A stretch of DNA of 10,199 bases from Nanobdellota archaeon (GCA_030690755.1 JAUYGA010000024.1:1-10199), one strand, 5' to 3'. Shown: positions 1-6,896, counted from the stretch's first letter. Notes: generated from the sequence alone by a model not told the origin. Program-made: numbers and translations.

Positions 1-188
1 GCAAGACCCAATGTACTCTGCTTGTGTTTAATCCCTTTCTTAACATACTGCTCAAGCTTCTCTTGAACAAAAGTGTCTACTCGTTCGCTTGCAGGCATTT
101 TAGCATGTTGGCTGCAACCAGACAAAAGGCCCAGTAATGTCAATGTAGCAGCAAATGCAGTCTTTGCAAAATATTTTTTAGCTACCAT
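1..188 (-). CDS. Putative lipoprotein, N-terminal part (cut by window edge)
   Basis: The minus strand opens with ATG at 188 and stays open for 62 codons to the window edge, so only the N-terminus is visible. Residues 1-25 form a typical lipoprotein signal: basic start (VAKKYFAKT), hydrophobic stretch (AFAATLTLLGLL) and lipobox LSGC with the acceptor cysteine at residue 25. The mature part begins SQHAKMPASERVDTF and becomes a charged, probably helical segment. A lipid-anchored surface protein is inferred; the function cannot be told from this fragment. A TATA-like element centred near 215 places transcription start almost at the ATG, so the message is probably leaderless, consistent with no ribosome site before the start. 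It lies downstream of radA on the same strand but has its own promoter. Confidence 0.72.
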   Translation of the reverse strand, partial: MVAKKYFAKTAFAATLTLLGLLSGCSQHAKMPASERVDTFVQEKLEQYVKKGIKHKQSTLGL

Positions 189-209
189 GAATCAATAGAA
201 CAGAATATC

Positions 210-221
210 CTTTTAAAAAGA
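210..221 (-). promoter_or_regulatory. TATA box for the lipoprotein gene
   Basis: On minus this reads CTTTTTAAAAGG. Its centre lies about 27 bp before the ATG at 188, the usual archaeal TATA-to-start distance, which implies a leaderless transcript. Confidence 0.5.
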
Positions 222-272
222 TTTAGCTACTGTAGACTATAATTACCCTCCTTCAGTCATTAATAAATAAAG

Positions 273-291
273 AAAAAAAAGAATAAAAAAA
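273..291 (-). terminator. Oligo-T terminator after radA
   Basis: On minus, two T runs of 7 and 8 bases follow the radA stop codon within 30 bp, with no stem-loop before them. This fits intrinsic termination of archaeal RNA polymerase at T tracts. Confidence 0.6.
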
Positions 292-298
292 TAAGAAA

Positions 299-1306
299 TC
301 AGACGTCTTTTAACCCGCCCATTTCTACATAAAAGTTGCATTCGGCATCTGCAAGGTTTGGCGCGTCTATAAGTTTTGCAACCCTGCTGCCTTTTTTGCC
401 TTTGCGCAAATATATCCTGAATGTAGATGCGTGCGCAACAATATGCCCGCCGATTGCTTGTGTCGGATCCCCAAAAAATGAATCGGGTTTTGCCATGACT
501 TGATTTGTCACATAAACGCAGATGTTGTATCTATCGGCAATTTTAAGCAATGCATGCATATGTTTATTCAACTTTTGCTGCCTTTCGGCAAGTGTTCCTC
601 TGCCAATGAATTCTGCCCTGAAATGCGCTGTCAGCGAATCAATAACCACAACCTTAACATTCAGCTTATCTTTTTTTATCAGATCTTCGACCTTTTCCAC
701 AAGCAGCATCTGATGGTCGGAATTATACGCTCTTGCAACCCTGACATTTCTTAGAACTTTATCATTATCTAAACCGCGGCCATCTGCCAGTTGCTTTATC
801 CTCTCAGGTCTGAATGTGTTTTCTGTGTCAATATATACTGCAACTGCAGTATCATCTTCTAGTTGACAGTTGACTGCAAGCAAATGCCCGATTTGAGTTT
901 TTCCTGAACCAAATTCTCCGAAACATTCTGTTATTGCGCCTGTTTCAAATCCTCCTTCCATCATGGCATCAAAGTTTTTGCTTCCTGTTGTTATTTTTAT
1001 TATCTTTTCTCTTTTTTTGAGAACTTCTTCGCCAGATTCAAAACCCATGTCAAGCGCTTGTCTTGCTGCCTGGATTATTTTTCTTGATGTCACTTCAGTA
1101 ACACCTGTCAAATCAACTATCTCTCCAGGTGTTGCGACTGCAATAGCCATCAGATTATCATATCCTGATAATTCGAGCTTTTCTGCTGTTGCCGCCCCAA
1201 CTCCCGGCAAGTCCGTAATAGAAATTATTGTTTCAGACGCAGGCTTATCCTGTTCTTCATACATTTCTTGTAAATCTTCTTCATTTATTTTTTGTCTTTT
1301 TGCCAT
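299..1306 (-). CDS. radA: DNA repair and recombination protein RadA
   Basis: RadA is the archaeal RecA/Rad51 recombinase. It polymerises on single-stranded DNA and carries out ATP-dependent homologous pairing and strand exchange. The 335-residue product has the full family layout: an N-terminal helix-hairpin-helix DNA-binding domain (about residues 26-85, with DLPGVGAATAEKL), a linker, then the ATPase core with Walker A GEFGSGKT (130-137), Walker B VVVIDS (219-224), DNA-binding loop 1 around FRAEFIGRGTLAERQ, and the C-terminal GG.I.AHAST region (286-295). Length is normal for archaeal RadA (320-350). The ATG at 1306 is chosen because CTAAGGTGATT, a strong ribosome site, ends five bases before it; an in-frame extension to 1345 lacks one. 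The gene starts 35 bp after the small gene at 1342-1629, probably in one transcript. Nothing is damaged. Confidence 0.97.
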   Translation of the reverse strand: MAKRQKINEEDLQEMYEEQDKPASETIISITDLPGVGAATAEKLELSGYDNLMAIAVATPGEIVDLTGVTEVTSRKIIQAARQALDMGFESGEEVLKKREKIIKITTGSKNFDAMMEGGFETGAITECFGEFGSGKTQIGHLLAVNCQLEDDTAVAVYIDTENTFRPERIKQLADGRGLDNDKVLRNVRVARAYNSDHQMLLVEKVEDLIKKDKLNVKVVVIDSLTAHFRAEFIGRGTLAERQQKLNKHMHALLKIADRYNICVYVTNQVMAKPDSFFGDPTQAIGGHIVAHASTFRIYLRKGKKGSRVAKLIDAPNLADAECNFYVEMGGLKDV

Positions 1307-1341
1307 AATAATCACCTTAGTTTTTTGATTGTAAAAAGATA

Positions 1342-1629
1342 TCAATAGATATCCTCCTCATTAGAGCTCGCGTTTTGCGAGGACTCTGGTTCTTTTAGTA
1401 CAAGATATTCGTATGCTTTCTGCATTACGAGCGCTACGCGCGGCAGGTCATTAACCCTGAAAGAAGTTGTCGACTGCCATTTGCCGTCTTTGTCTTTATA
1501 CCTTCTGTCGATGGCTACTGTAAAAAAACTTCCATCGCCATTTCCATTGTTTGTTTTTGCCTGGTTTTTCCAGATTGTGGCGTTTACAGCGCCAGCTTTT
1601 ATTTTCTTTTCCGGAGTATTCTTCTCCAT
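1342..1629 (-). CDS. Conserved small protein, possible nucleic-acid-binding partner of RadA
   Basis: The 95-residue product has a compact core (about 10-80) with alternating polar and hydrophobic strands (GAVNATIWKNQ, SFFTVAIDRRYKDKDGKWQST) followed by FRVNDLPRVALVMQKAYEYLVLKE and an acidic, probably disordered tail (PESSQNASSNEEDIY). I recognise the arrangement 'RRYKDKDGKWQST.SFRVNDLP..A....KAYEYL' as that of a small protein family spread across archaea and bacteria without a settled function. The beta-rich, aromatic, basic core followed by a helix suggests nucleic-acid binding, but that is inference. The ATG at 1629 is chosen because GGGTGAG lies just upstream; a longer reading would need a TTG start at 1737. 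It directly precedes radA with a 35-bp gap, which hints at a role in recombination or replication. The acidic tail resembles the protein-interaction tails of single-strand binding proteins. Confidence 0.8.
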   Translation of the reverse strand: MEKNTPEKKIKAGAVNATIWKNQAKTNNGNGDGSFFTVAIDRRYKDKDGKWQSTTSFRVNDLPRVALVMQKAYEYLVLKEPESSQNASSNEEDIY

Positions 1630-1763
1630 TCTTCTCACCCTGTTCCTATTCGGATTTTGTTTCAAACCTCCCTGTTGTGAAGACCGATTCTCATCGCCTT
1701 CCAGGAGGCCAAGGTTTGCCGTTTTAAGGCAATACAATCTAGTAGGTTAAGGTTATTTAAATA
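1630..1763 (-). promoter_or_regulatory. Promoter and roughly 100-nt leader of the small gene-radA unit
   Basis: A palindromic TATA element, TATTTAAATA, lies at 1754-1763 and predicts transcription start near 1733. The ATG at 1629 would then sit behind a leader of about 100 nt, unusual here because several other genes in the window look leaderless or short-leadered. The leader contains short complementary segments (GCC/GGC and CCTT/AAGG arms near its 5' end, and a CCTCC that could pair with a later GGGAGG). The structure is suggested only by eye. Confidence 0.45.
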
Positions 1764-1900
1764 CCTTGCCAGGGTGGTTGGCGGGTGAGGCGAGTGAGAA
1801 AATTTATATAATTTATAGTCATTAAATTGCTTAATACCTAAGTTTGACAGTTTGCTAATTATTTAGTCGGAATCTAGTGCAATCAACGAGGTGTTAATTT
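1764..1900. other. Intergenic region with a G-rich tract
   Basis: No gene is seen here. Positions 1772-1790 on plus hold five G runs (GGG, GG, GG, GGG, GG) separated by 1-3 bases, out of character for this AT-rich DNA and capable of a two-layer G-quadruplex. It lies just upstream of the TATA box of the small gene-radA unit. A TATA-like stretch (AATTTATATAATT, 1800-1812) follows but serves no visible gene. Confidence 0.4.
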
Positions 1901-2785
1901 TCAATTATAATAGGCCTTGCTTTGCTGCTCTATTTCTGAAAAAACATATTTTATCAAGTATAGGTTGTTGCCATTATCAGCGCGGCTTAAGGCAGAATAA
2001 TACCGCCTCCTATTCTTATTCTGTATTATTGCTAGCGGATATTTATTTTTGAGAAGGATTAAATTCATAAGAAGCCGGCCAACCCTTCCATTGCCATCAA
2101 AAAAGGGATGTACACACTCAAATGTTGCATGAAACGTAGAACTTAACTCAAGCGGATGCATCTTTTTGTTTTTCTTGCACCAATGAATAAGGTTGGTTAT
2201 CTCAACATCAACCATATCTGCCTTAACTGGAATAAAATTACCAACTCTCACTTGCGCAGTCCTGAATTTTCCAGCATCTTCTGTTACTCCCTCTTTAAGG
2301 ATAGCATGCAATTTAAGGATTACTTCCTTAGTTATATCTTCGTCTAGATTGTTTTTTATGAAAATATATGCTTCCTTATGGTTTTCCGCTTCTTTTATAT
2401 CGCGAATCGGTTTTTCCTTAGGAGAGATACCTTCTTCAAGAAGCATTTTAGTGTCTTTATATGATAATGTGGATCCTTCAATCCGGTTAGTGTCATATGT
2501 AAACTTGGTTATTATCTCTTCTTCAAGCTGCATCAGTTCATCTTTGGAAGAATGCTTGATTTTTGCCAGGTAGTTTTTCTTTATTTTATCAAGAATGTCT
2601 TTTTTTGAATCGAGAAACATCCTTATGCTGTCAAATTCCTTTTCATAATATTGAATATCTTTTTCAGAAGGCTTATTTAATCCTATGTAATGCTCAAATT
2701 TTTTAAATTTGTTTTCTGCAATCCTTGTGGATTTTACTATATAATAATACTCTCGTCCATTGATTTTCTTTTTTCTGACAAACAT
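1901..2785 (-). CDS. Fic family protein (class II, self-inhibited AMP-transferase type)
   Basis: Fic proteins transfer AMP or another nucleotide-derived group from a nucleotide cofactor to a hydroxyl side chain of a target protein. The 294-residue product has the full catalytic motif HPFFDGNGRVGR (226-237), with catalytic His226 and the anion-binding GNGR. Upstream is T99-N-R-I-E103-G104, which matches the inhibitory helix motif [ST]xxxE[GN] placed N-terminal to the Fic core, as in class II Fic proteins; Glu103 would block the active site until displaced. Residues 1-35 (MFVRKKKINGREYYYIVKS) form a basic, strand-like N-terminal segment of a type often seen before archaeal Fic domains. There is no separate antitoxin gene, consistent with intramolecular inhibition. 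A TATA box centred 25 bp before the ATG implies a leaderless message. The target is unknown; both stress signalling and a toxin role are possible. Confidence 0.93.
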   Translation of the reverse strand: MFVRKKKINGREYYYIVKSTRIAENKFKKFEHYIGLNKPSEKDIQYYEKEFDSIRMFLDSKKDILDKIKKNYLAKIKHSSKDELMQLEEEIITKFTYDTNRIEGSTLSYKDTKMLLEEGISPKEKPIRDIKEAENHKEAYIFIKNNLDEDITKEVILKLHAILKEGVTEDAGKFRTAQVRVGNFIPVKADMVDVEITNLIHWCKKNKKMHPLELSSTFHATFECVHPFFDGNGRVGRLLMNLILLKNKYPLAIIQNKNRRRYYSALSRADNGNNLYLIKYVFSEIEQQSKAYYN

Positions 2786-2805
2786 AACATATCTTTAGTC
2801 ACCAC

Positions 2806-2814
2806 ATATTTAAA
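2806..2814 (-). promoter_or_regulatory. TATA box for the Fic gene
   Basis: On minus this reads TTTAAATAT, centred 25 bp from the ATG at 2785, so transcription probably starts at the start codon. No ribosome site precedes the ATG, which agrees. Confidence 0.6.
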
Positions 2815-2873
2815 TTTATCGCTATTTTTAGTGATTTAGCACCACAATATCAGAGGCTGAGAATTTACCTTAA

Positions 2874-3725
2874 CTACCGAAAGCTCTTGCTGACTTTTGA
2901 TGACCAAAAGCTTGGCAGAGTATTTTCTACAAATCCGACAAAATCATCGCTGTATACCAATGTAAGGCCTTTCTTATCTTTGTGTTTCTCAAAACCATCA
3001 ACATATTCTTCATATATTTTTGCGACGATTTTCCTCTCAAAGTTTTTTTGAAGAAGAGACGACTTCTTGAATATCATAAAATCAGCCTGCCTCAAAGTAT
3101 TGATTTCAAGATTGGAAGAATTCTGCGAGATGAACAATATTGTGAGATTCTTATGGCGGGCAATAAACAATAGTTGCGATAACAGCTTGTTCGCGTCAGA
3201 CATAGAGTTTCTTGAAGAAAATAATATTCCCCCTTCATCAATCACAACCAAAGAATCATTTTTTATCTCATCAATGTTCTCAATGGTTTTTATCCATTTT
3301 GGCAAGTTTGAAATCCCCATCGCAAAAACATTTTTCTTTTGGCCTCTTATGTTTTCAATTATGCTTAGTGCGACTGCAGTCTTTCCAGAACCTCTGGCGC
3401 CTATCACTAGACCTATGAGTGAATCGGATTCTTTGAGTTTATCCAAGAAACTATCATAATCCCCTTTAACAGTTTCTATGATTTTTATCTCAGAAACAGG
3501 TCCTTTAGGAAGCTCTCTTTCAGACTCATCAGCAGCTTCAGCAGCCTCTTTCTTCTCCTTAACTTTACCTTTAATCTTTAAAAAAATCCATTTGAAGACA
3601 GAAAAGATTCCAATGCAAATATACTTAAGCGCGTACCATATTCCCAAAAATAAATACTTCAAGGCCAAGGCTGAAAAACTCTTTTTCTTTTTCCTCGAAG
3701 ATTTCTTTGATGATTTCTTTGCCAT
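2874..3725 (-). CDS. Membrane-anchored Zot-like P-loop ATPase
   Basis: The 283-residue product starts with a very basic tract (KKSSKKSSRKKKK, 3-15), followed by a hydrophobic segment of about 30 residues (20-49, ALKYLFLGIWYALKYICIGIFSVFKWIFL) that can span or lie in the membrane, then a charged linker. The ATPase core follows: Walker A GARGSGKT (109-116), Walker B LVVIDEGG (159-166) and LTILFISQNSSNLEINTLRQADFMIFKKSS (194-223), with a conserved Gln (Q201) in the sensor strand. This order and the 'recent-strand then R..AD.....' ending are typical of the zonular occludens toxin / filamentous-phage gene I group within the FtsK-HerA-like ATPases, which move DNA or extrude virions. Here the membrane segment is N-terminal, whereas phage gene I proteins have it after the ATPase. 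No other virus-type gene is adjacent. AAGGA lies before the ATG. The cellular role is unknown. Confidence 0.8.
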   Translation of the reverse strand: MAKKSSKKSSRKKKKSFSALALKYLFLGIWYALKYICIGIFSVFKWIFLKIKGKVKEKKEAAEAADESERELPKGPVSEIKIIETVKGDYDSFLDKLKESDSLIGLVIGARGSGKTAVALSIIENIRGQKKNVFAMGISNLPKWIKTIENIDEIKNDSLVVIDEGGILFSSRNSMSDANKLLSQLLFIARHKNLTILFISQNSSNLEINTLRQADFMIFKKSSLLQKNFERKIVAKIYEEYVDGFEKHKDKKGLTLVYSDDFVGFVENTLPSFWSSKVSKSFR

Positions 3726-3765
3726 TTTTTCCTTAATTCAATCTAGAAAACGGTAATGGCCTTGT

Positions 3766-3775
3766 ATTTATAAAT
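3766..3775 (-). promoter_or_regulatory. TATA box for the Zot-like gene
   Basis: ATTTATAAAT lies 45 bp before the ATG at 3725, predicting transcription start near 3745 and a leader of about 20 nt with AAGGA in it. Confidence 0.5.
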
Positions 3776-3816
3776 TATTTCTGAGAAATGTCAGTTTTAT
3801 TTAATAATATGGCTGG

Positions 3817-3830
3817 TAAAAAAATTAAAA
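3817..3830 (-). terminator. Oligo-T tract after the helical-repeat gene
   Basis: On minus, TTTTAATTTTTTT occurs a few bases after the stop at 3834, with no stem-loop. This fits archaeal T-tract termination and separates this gene from the Zot-like gene. Confidence 0.5.
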
Positions 3831-3833
3831 TCT

Positions 3834-4808
3834 TTAACCTCTGCCTCGGATATACTCGATGCTTTTCTGGAGACAAACATCGCCAAGTTCAGTTTCTCTT
3901 ATGGATTCAGGAATGTATAGTCTTATTACTTTTGTTAAGTCAATTGCATTTCTCATCGCAGCGCTTTGCCCTGCGTATTCTTGTCTTAGTATTCTGAAAT
4001 TATTTTCAAGACCTGCATTAAAATTAAGAACAGCTTCTCTGCCGCCATTTTTGAGGGCATCGATAAATTTTTTGAAGGACGCTTTTTTTCCAGAGTAAGT
4101 AAATGCGGCGCCAATTGATGAGTCTGAATAGACCTCGCATTTCTCTGCAAACCAAACAAAACGTTCAGTGAATTCTTCATCTGCAGTTCCGGAAAGCAGC
4201 GAGTTTTTGTATAACCTGACAGCAGCTTCAGTTGAAGTGAATCCTGGAGTTTTAGAGAATGATTTATCTTGATAAAACTGGCTGCTTATTTCTTTTAAAA
4301 ATCTCACTGCAATTTCTGAACATGAATTAGCAACAAAATAATCCAAAACATCAAAAATCGCTGGCGAAGCGCTCGGCGAACTTGCAGCTGCATTCGCCTC
4401 AGTTATTATCGTTTCGACAACATCTGCTTTTTGCTTTGACAAATCTGAAATCATGCCAAGAACCTCTGATTTTGGCCCGGTAAAATAATCAAAAATATCG
4501 TATGCCGCAGCAGAATCAATAGTCTGGATTAAATAATTCTCATTCCACTGCCTGATGACATTCGTTTTTATCCGATTTACTTCATCGATTTCAGTGCCTT
4601 CACGGCCGCAGCCAGCTTGCCTCCAAATTTTTTCCGCTATGTCAAGAGACTCATAATTCAAGACAAGAGTGATAAACAGTTGTTCTGCTTTTTCAGTATC
4701 GCGCATATTTTTTATTACAGTTTTATCTTCTGTTTTATCTATGATTTCTCCCTGATAAGCCATAAGCTGCTTGCATCTTCCAATTGTTTGCTCAAGTGTA
4801 TTTTTCAT
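3834..4808 (-). CDS. Unrecognised helical-repeat protein, divergent from a TrmB-like regulator
   Basis: I do not recognise this 324-residue protein. It has no signal peptide, no membrane segment and no obvious catalytic motif, and is almost wholly helical. Two segments align with each other: AAYDIFDYFTGPKSEVLGMISDLSKQ (101-126) and AIFDVLDYFVANSCSEIAVRFLKEIS (150-175), about 49 residues apart, separated by a small Ala/Ser/Pro-rich linker (139-149). This suggests an alpha-solenoid (HEAT- or TPR-like) scaffold. The ATG at 4808 is chosen because GAGGTCAGACGGAG lies just before it and a TATA element centred near 4867 predicts transcription start near 4843; upstream in-frame starts at 4850 and 4856 would fall before that. 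It is transcribed away from the regulator at 4896, so it is a likely target of that regulator. Confidence 0.78.
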   Translation of the reverse strand: MKNTLEQTIGRCKQLMAYQGEIIDKTEDKTVIKNMRDTEKAEQLFITLVLNYESLDIAEKIWRQAGCGREGTEIDEVNRIKTNVIRQWNENYLIQTIDSAAAYDIFDYFTGPKSEVLGMISDLSKQKADVVETIITEANAAASSPSASPAIFDVLDYFVANSCSEIAVRFLKEISSQFYQDKSFSKTPGFTSTEAAVRLYKNSLLSGTADEEFTERFVWFAEKCEVYSDSSIGAAFTYSGKKASFKKFIDALKNGGREAVLNFNAGLENNFRILRQEYAGQSAAMRNAIDLTKVIRLYIPESIRETELGDVCLQKSIEYIRGRG

Positions 4809-4860
4809 TCTTGCTCCGTCTGACCTCTGAAAATTGAATAATACGCCCATAACCAATGGT

Positions 4861-4880
4861 AATATTTATATATTAATATT
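4861..4880. promoter_or_regulatory. Shared divergent promoter between helical-repeat and TrmB-like genes
   Basis: The segment AATATTTATATATTAATATT is nearly its own reverse complement and can serve as a TATA box in both directions. On plus it lies about 28 bp before the ATG at 4896 (leaderless transcript). On minus it lies about 59 bp before the ATG at 4808 (a leader of about 35 nt with a ribosome site). Only 87 bp separate the two starts, so binding by the regulator here would affect both genes. Confidence 0.6.
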
Positions 4881-4895
4881 AATTTTAAATTATTA

Positions 4896-5660
4896 ATGAT
4901 AAACGAAACGCTTTCAAAACTTGGTATGAATGCCTATGAGATAAGCATATACGTATCTCTTGTGGAATATGGCAGAATGAACGCCCGAGATGTTTCAAAA
5001 CAATCAAAAGTGCCAATAACAGCTGTTTACCCTAATTTAAAGAGCCTGATAGAAAAAGGGTTTATACAGAAAATTGACAGGGAGGTTTCACTGTATTCTG
5101 CCAATGATATAACCAGATCCGTCAGCGCATATGCTGATAAACGAAACCATGAGATGAATAAACTAAGCAGCGAGGCAGTATCTCTGCTGACAGCAATAAA
5201 AAGCAAAAAGCAGATTGCCAAAGAATCGGATGTTGTTGAGGTTTCATTTGGCGGCGCCGCTTCAACGCAGCTGATTATGAAGATGGCCGGCGATACAAAA
5301 AAAAGTTATTATATGCTCGGATGGCGTTTTTCTACGACAAAAAATATGTTTAATATTCTGAACAAACTTAAGGAACTGGTAAAAGACAAAAAGGACGTAC
5401 GTATTATTGTGACGCAAAGAGGAAAGGCTTATGAAGATTTGATAGAGCACTATGTAAATTCAGGCATAAAAATAAGGTACTATAGGACAAGTGATTTTTC
5501 CATTGCTGTTCGAGATGCCGAAGAATGCAAACTTGGGGTGAAAAATCCAGAACTGCCAGAAAGGGTAAATGTGCATATAAAAAACCCGGGCCTATCAAGC
5601 TCGATGCAGGATTATTTTCTGAGCGTCTGGAATAAATCAAAAAAAGAAATTTATTTTTAG
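4896..5660 (+). CDS. TrmB-family transcriptional regulator
   Basis: The 254-residue product has the TrmB arrangement. An N-terminal winged helix-turn-helix (about 1-70) reads LSKLGMNAYEISIYVSLVEYGRMNARDVSKQSKVPITAVYPNLKSLIEKGFI, with the recognition helix around ITAVYPNLKSLIEKG. A charged helical linker (about 75-110) probably provides dimer contacts. The C-terminal effector-type domain (about 112-254) has VEVSFGGAAS, SYYMLGWRFS, DVRIIVTQRG and KIRYYRTSDFSIAVRDAEECKLGV, similar to the phospholipase-D-like fold of many TrmB-like proteins. TrmB proteins often bind sugars, but no ligand can be named here. The start is supported by a TATA box about 28 bp upstream (leaderless). Its position suggests that it controls itself and the divergent gene at 4808. 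It ends 11 bp before the outermost tRNA fragment at 5672, so it is the last gene outside the inserted cassettes. Confidence 0.88.
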   Translation: MINETLSKLGMNAYEISIYVSLVEYGRMNARDVSKQSKVPITAVYPNLKSLIEKGFIQKIDREVSLYSANDITRSVSAYADKRNHEMNKLSSEAVSLLTAIKSKKQIAKESDVVEVSFGGAASTQLIMKMAGDTKKSYYMLGWRFSTTKNMFNILNKLKELVKDKKDVRIIVTQRGKAYEDLIEHYVNSGIKIRYYRTSDFSIAVRDAEECKLGVKNPELPERVNVHIKNPGLSSSMQDYFLSVWNKSKKEIYF

Positions 5661-5671
5661 AAGGTAATTTA

Positions 5672-5692
5672 ATGGACCCAGCGGGAATCGCA
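5672..5692 (-). repeat. Outer tRNA-Ala 3'-end fragment (attachment-site remnant)
   Basis: These 21 bases are identical to 8499-8519, the 3' acceptor strand, T-arm 3' half and T-loop of the tRNA-Ala gene, in the same orientation. The sequence beyond the tRNA end (TTAAATT on minus) differs from that at the other two copies, as expected if this is the original chromosomal side of the integration site. Confidence 0.8.
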
Positions 5693-5748
5693 AGCTCAAT
5701 TTTTAAAACCTAAACCGATTATCCGCCTTATTTCAATAAGTTCTGAAA

Positions 5749-6261
5749 TCACTTTTTCAATATCTCTCCTATTTTACTTACAAACATTGTTGCCTTTATC
5801 CTGAGGTGAGTCGTCTCTTTATCATCAAATATTATCTTCGTTGAGTATGTTGCGTCCTCTCTTTTGTTCTTAGACTCGACATAAAACAATACATCTTGAT
5901 AATCTAAAAAAGCGGAAAAGAGCTCTATGTCTTCCTTTGTCAAAGACTTTTTGTAAAATTCTTTTATCAGCGCGCACAATGTTGCAAGGTGGTTTTTTGA
6001 TGAATACCCTTTTGTTAATATCAATGCAAGAGCTGCATGATAGCAGGCATAATAACACCCCGTGATTGACCAATCATAGAATTTCAGCCTTATATTTTCC
6101 GCAACAAATCTGAGATTATTCTCTGCTTTCAGCATGTGCCCTTTTACTTCAGCAAAATCAGGGGCTTGTTTTACGAGAACCTTTTTTTCAATGAGTTCCT
6201 TTATATTCCTGTCAAGTGTTTGCTGGTTTTCAAGCAACTGCTTTAATTCATACTCTTTCAT
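5749..6261 (-). CDS. HEPN-domain protein (partner of adjacent nucleotidyltransferase)
   Basis: HEPN proteins paired with minimal nucleotidyltransferases usually form toxin-antitoxin or regulatory modules in which the HEPN partner is an RNase or is modified by the MNT. The 170-residue product has the HEPN core of the COG1895-like type: a helical N-terminus, then FYDWSITGCYYACYHAALALILTKGYSSKNHLATLCALI (61-99) and a C-terminal helical pair. The expected R-x4-6-H site appears as R134-EDAT-Y139, so Tyr replaces the catalytic His; this is common in this branch and makes RNase activity uncertain. The ATG at 6261 is chosen because GAGGCG precedes it by six bases; a longer start at 6282 lacks this. 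It overlaps the MNT gene by 14 nt, so the two are translationally coupled. It is the last gene of cassette 1 and converges on the TrmB-like gene. Confidence 0.88.
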   Translation of the reverse strand: MKEYELKQLLENQQTLDRNIKELIEKKVLVKQAPDFAEVKGHMLKAENNLRFVAENIRLKFYDWSITGCYYACYHAALALILTKGYSSKNHLATLCALIKEFYKKSLTKEDIELFSAFLDYQDVLFYVESKNKREDATYSTKIIFDDKETTHLRIKATMFVSKIGEILKK

Positions 6262-6847
6262 TAAGCGCCTCATAATATGCAATATGATTTATGACAGGGT
6301 ATCCTGAAAACATCGCTGACTGCACAACCAGATCTTCTTTCATTTTTATTTCTTTGATAAACTCAGAGTATATCATTTGAAAAGTGCTTATCTTAACTGA
6401 AGTAAGCATGTCTGCCTCTTTTTCAGCGGCTTTTGTTTCTATTTTCCTGTTTGTTATTATCAGCAGATCTATGTCAGAATCGCTCCTGTATGTTTCTTTT
6501 CCCGTTGAGCCAAAAAGGACGACAAAAACAGGTTTCTCTTTCAGCATGCTCAAATAACTGGCGATTGCATTTTTTCTTATACTTGAAAGGCGTTCATATT
6601 TTTCAATATCAAACAAAGCCAATGCGGCATAAACCTGTTTATTCTTTTTTAGAGAGTATTTCTTGAGATTTCCTTCTTTTTCAGACTTTAAAATATCAAC
6701 TTTCTCTAGCTGGTTCAGATAGCGGGTTATGCTTTGGCCGTAAAGCTTTGTTTTTCTTGCAAGCTCCCTGAGATGGAAACTATTGCCTTTATTCTCATAA
6801 AATATCCTCAGCACCTTTTCATTTCCGGGTTTTAGTAATGTTGTCAT
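6248..6847 (-). CDS. HTH-nucleotidyltransferase (MNT) protein of a HEPN/MNT pair
   Basis: The 199-residue product fuses a winged helix-turn-helix (about 8-70: VLRIFYENKGNSFHLRELARKTKLYGQSITRYLNQLEKVDIL) to a minimal nucleotidyltransferase domain (about 100-199). The signature FGSTGKETYRSDSDIDLL gives the G113-S114 and D125-x-D127 catalytic pattern of the polymerase-beta-like fold. In known HEPN/MNT systems such an enzyme AMPylates its HEPN partner and neutralises it, while the HTH would let it repress its own promoter. It is translated just before, and overlapping, the HEPN gene at 6261. A 6-3-6 inverted repeat (AACATT/AATGTT, 6875-6889) lies 28 bp upstream and could be its operator. The 3' part after residue 165 is less conserved in pattern. 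Substrate and nucleotide are not proven from sequence. Confidence 0.9.
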   Translation of the reverse strand: MTTLLKPGNEKVLRIFYENKGNSFHLRELARKTKLYGQSITRYLNQLEKVDILKSEKEGNLKKYSLKKNKQVYAALALFDIEKYERLSSIRKNAIASYLSMLKEKPVFVVLFGSTGKETYRSDSDIDLLIITNRKIETKAAEKEADMLTSVKISTFQMIYSEFIKEIKMKEDLVVQSAMFSGYPVINHIAYYEALNERV

Positions 6848-6863
6848 TTTGTGAACAATCGTT

Positions 6864-6889
6864 GTATTTATTTGAACATTATAAATGTT
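6864..6889 (-). promoter_or_regulatory. Promoter and possible operator of the cassette 1 MNT-HEPN operon
   Basis: Two TATA-like stretches lie 20-40 bp before the ATG at 6847. One of them sits inside the inverted repeat AACATT-ATA-AATGTT (6875-6889). A palindrome over the TATA box is a natural site for repression by the HTH of the MNT protein. No ribosome site is visible before the ATG. Confidence 0.45.
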
Positions 6890-6896
6890 TCTATTT

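Noticed and set aside
1307..1345. N-terminal extension of RadA by 13 residues
   Set aside because: The internal ATG at 1306 has a strong ribosome site at correct distance and gives the normal RadA N-terminus; the extension runs back into the preceding gene.
1800..1900. A small RNA driven by the TATA-like AATTTATATAATT on plus
   Set aside because: No structured or recognisable RNA follows, and AT-rich intergenic DNA produces such boxes by chance.
3478..3756. Plus-strand frames antisense to the Zot-like gene, and similar frames opposite RadA, Fic and RPA
   Set aside because: They mirror real genes, have low-complexity or implausible composition, and lack ribosome sites or promoters.
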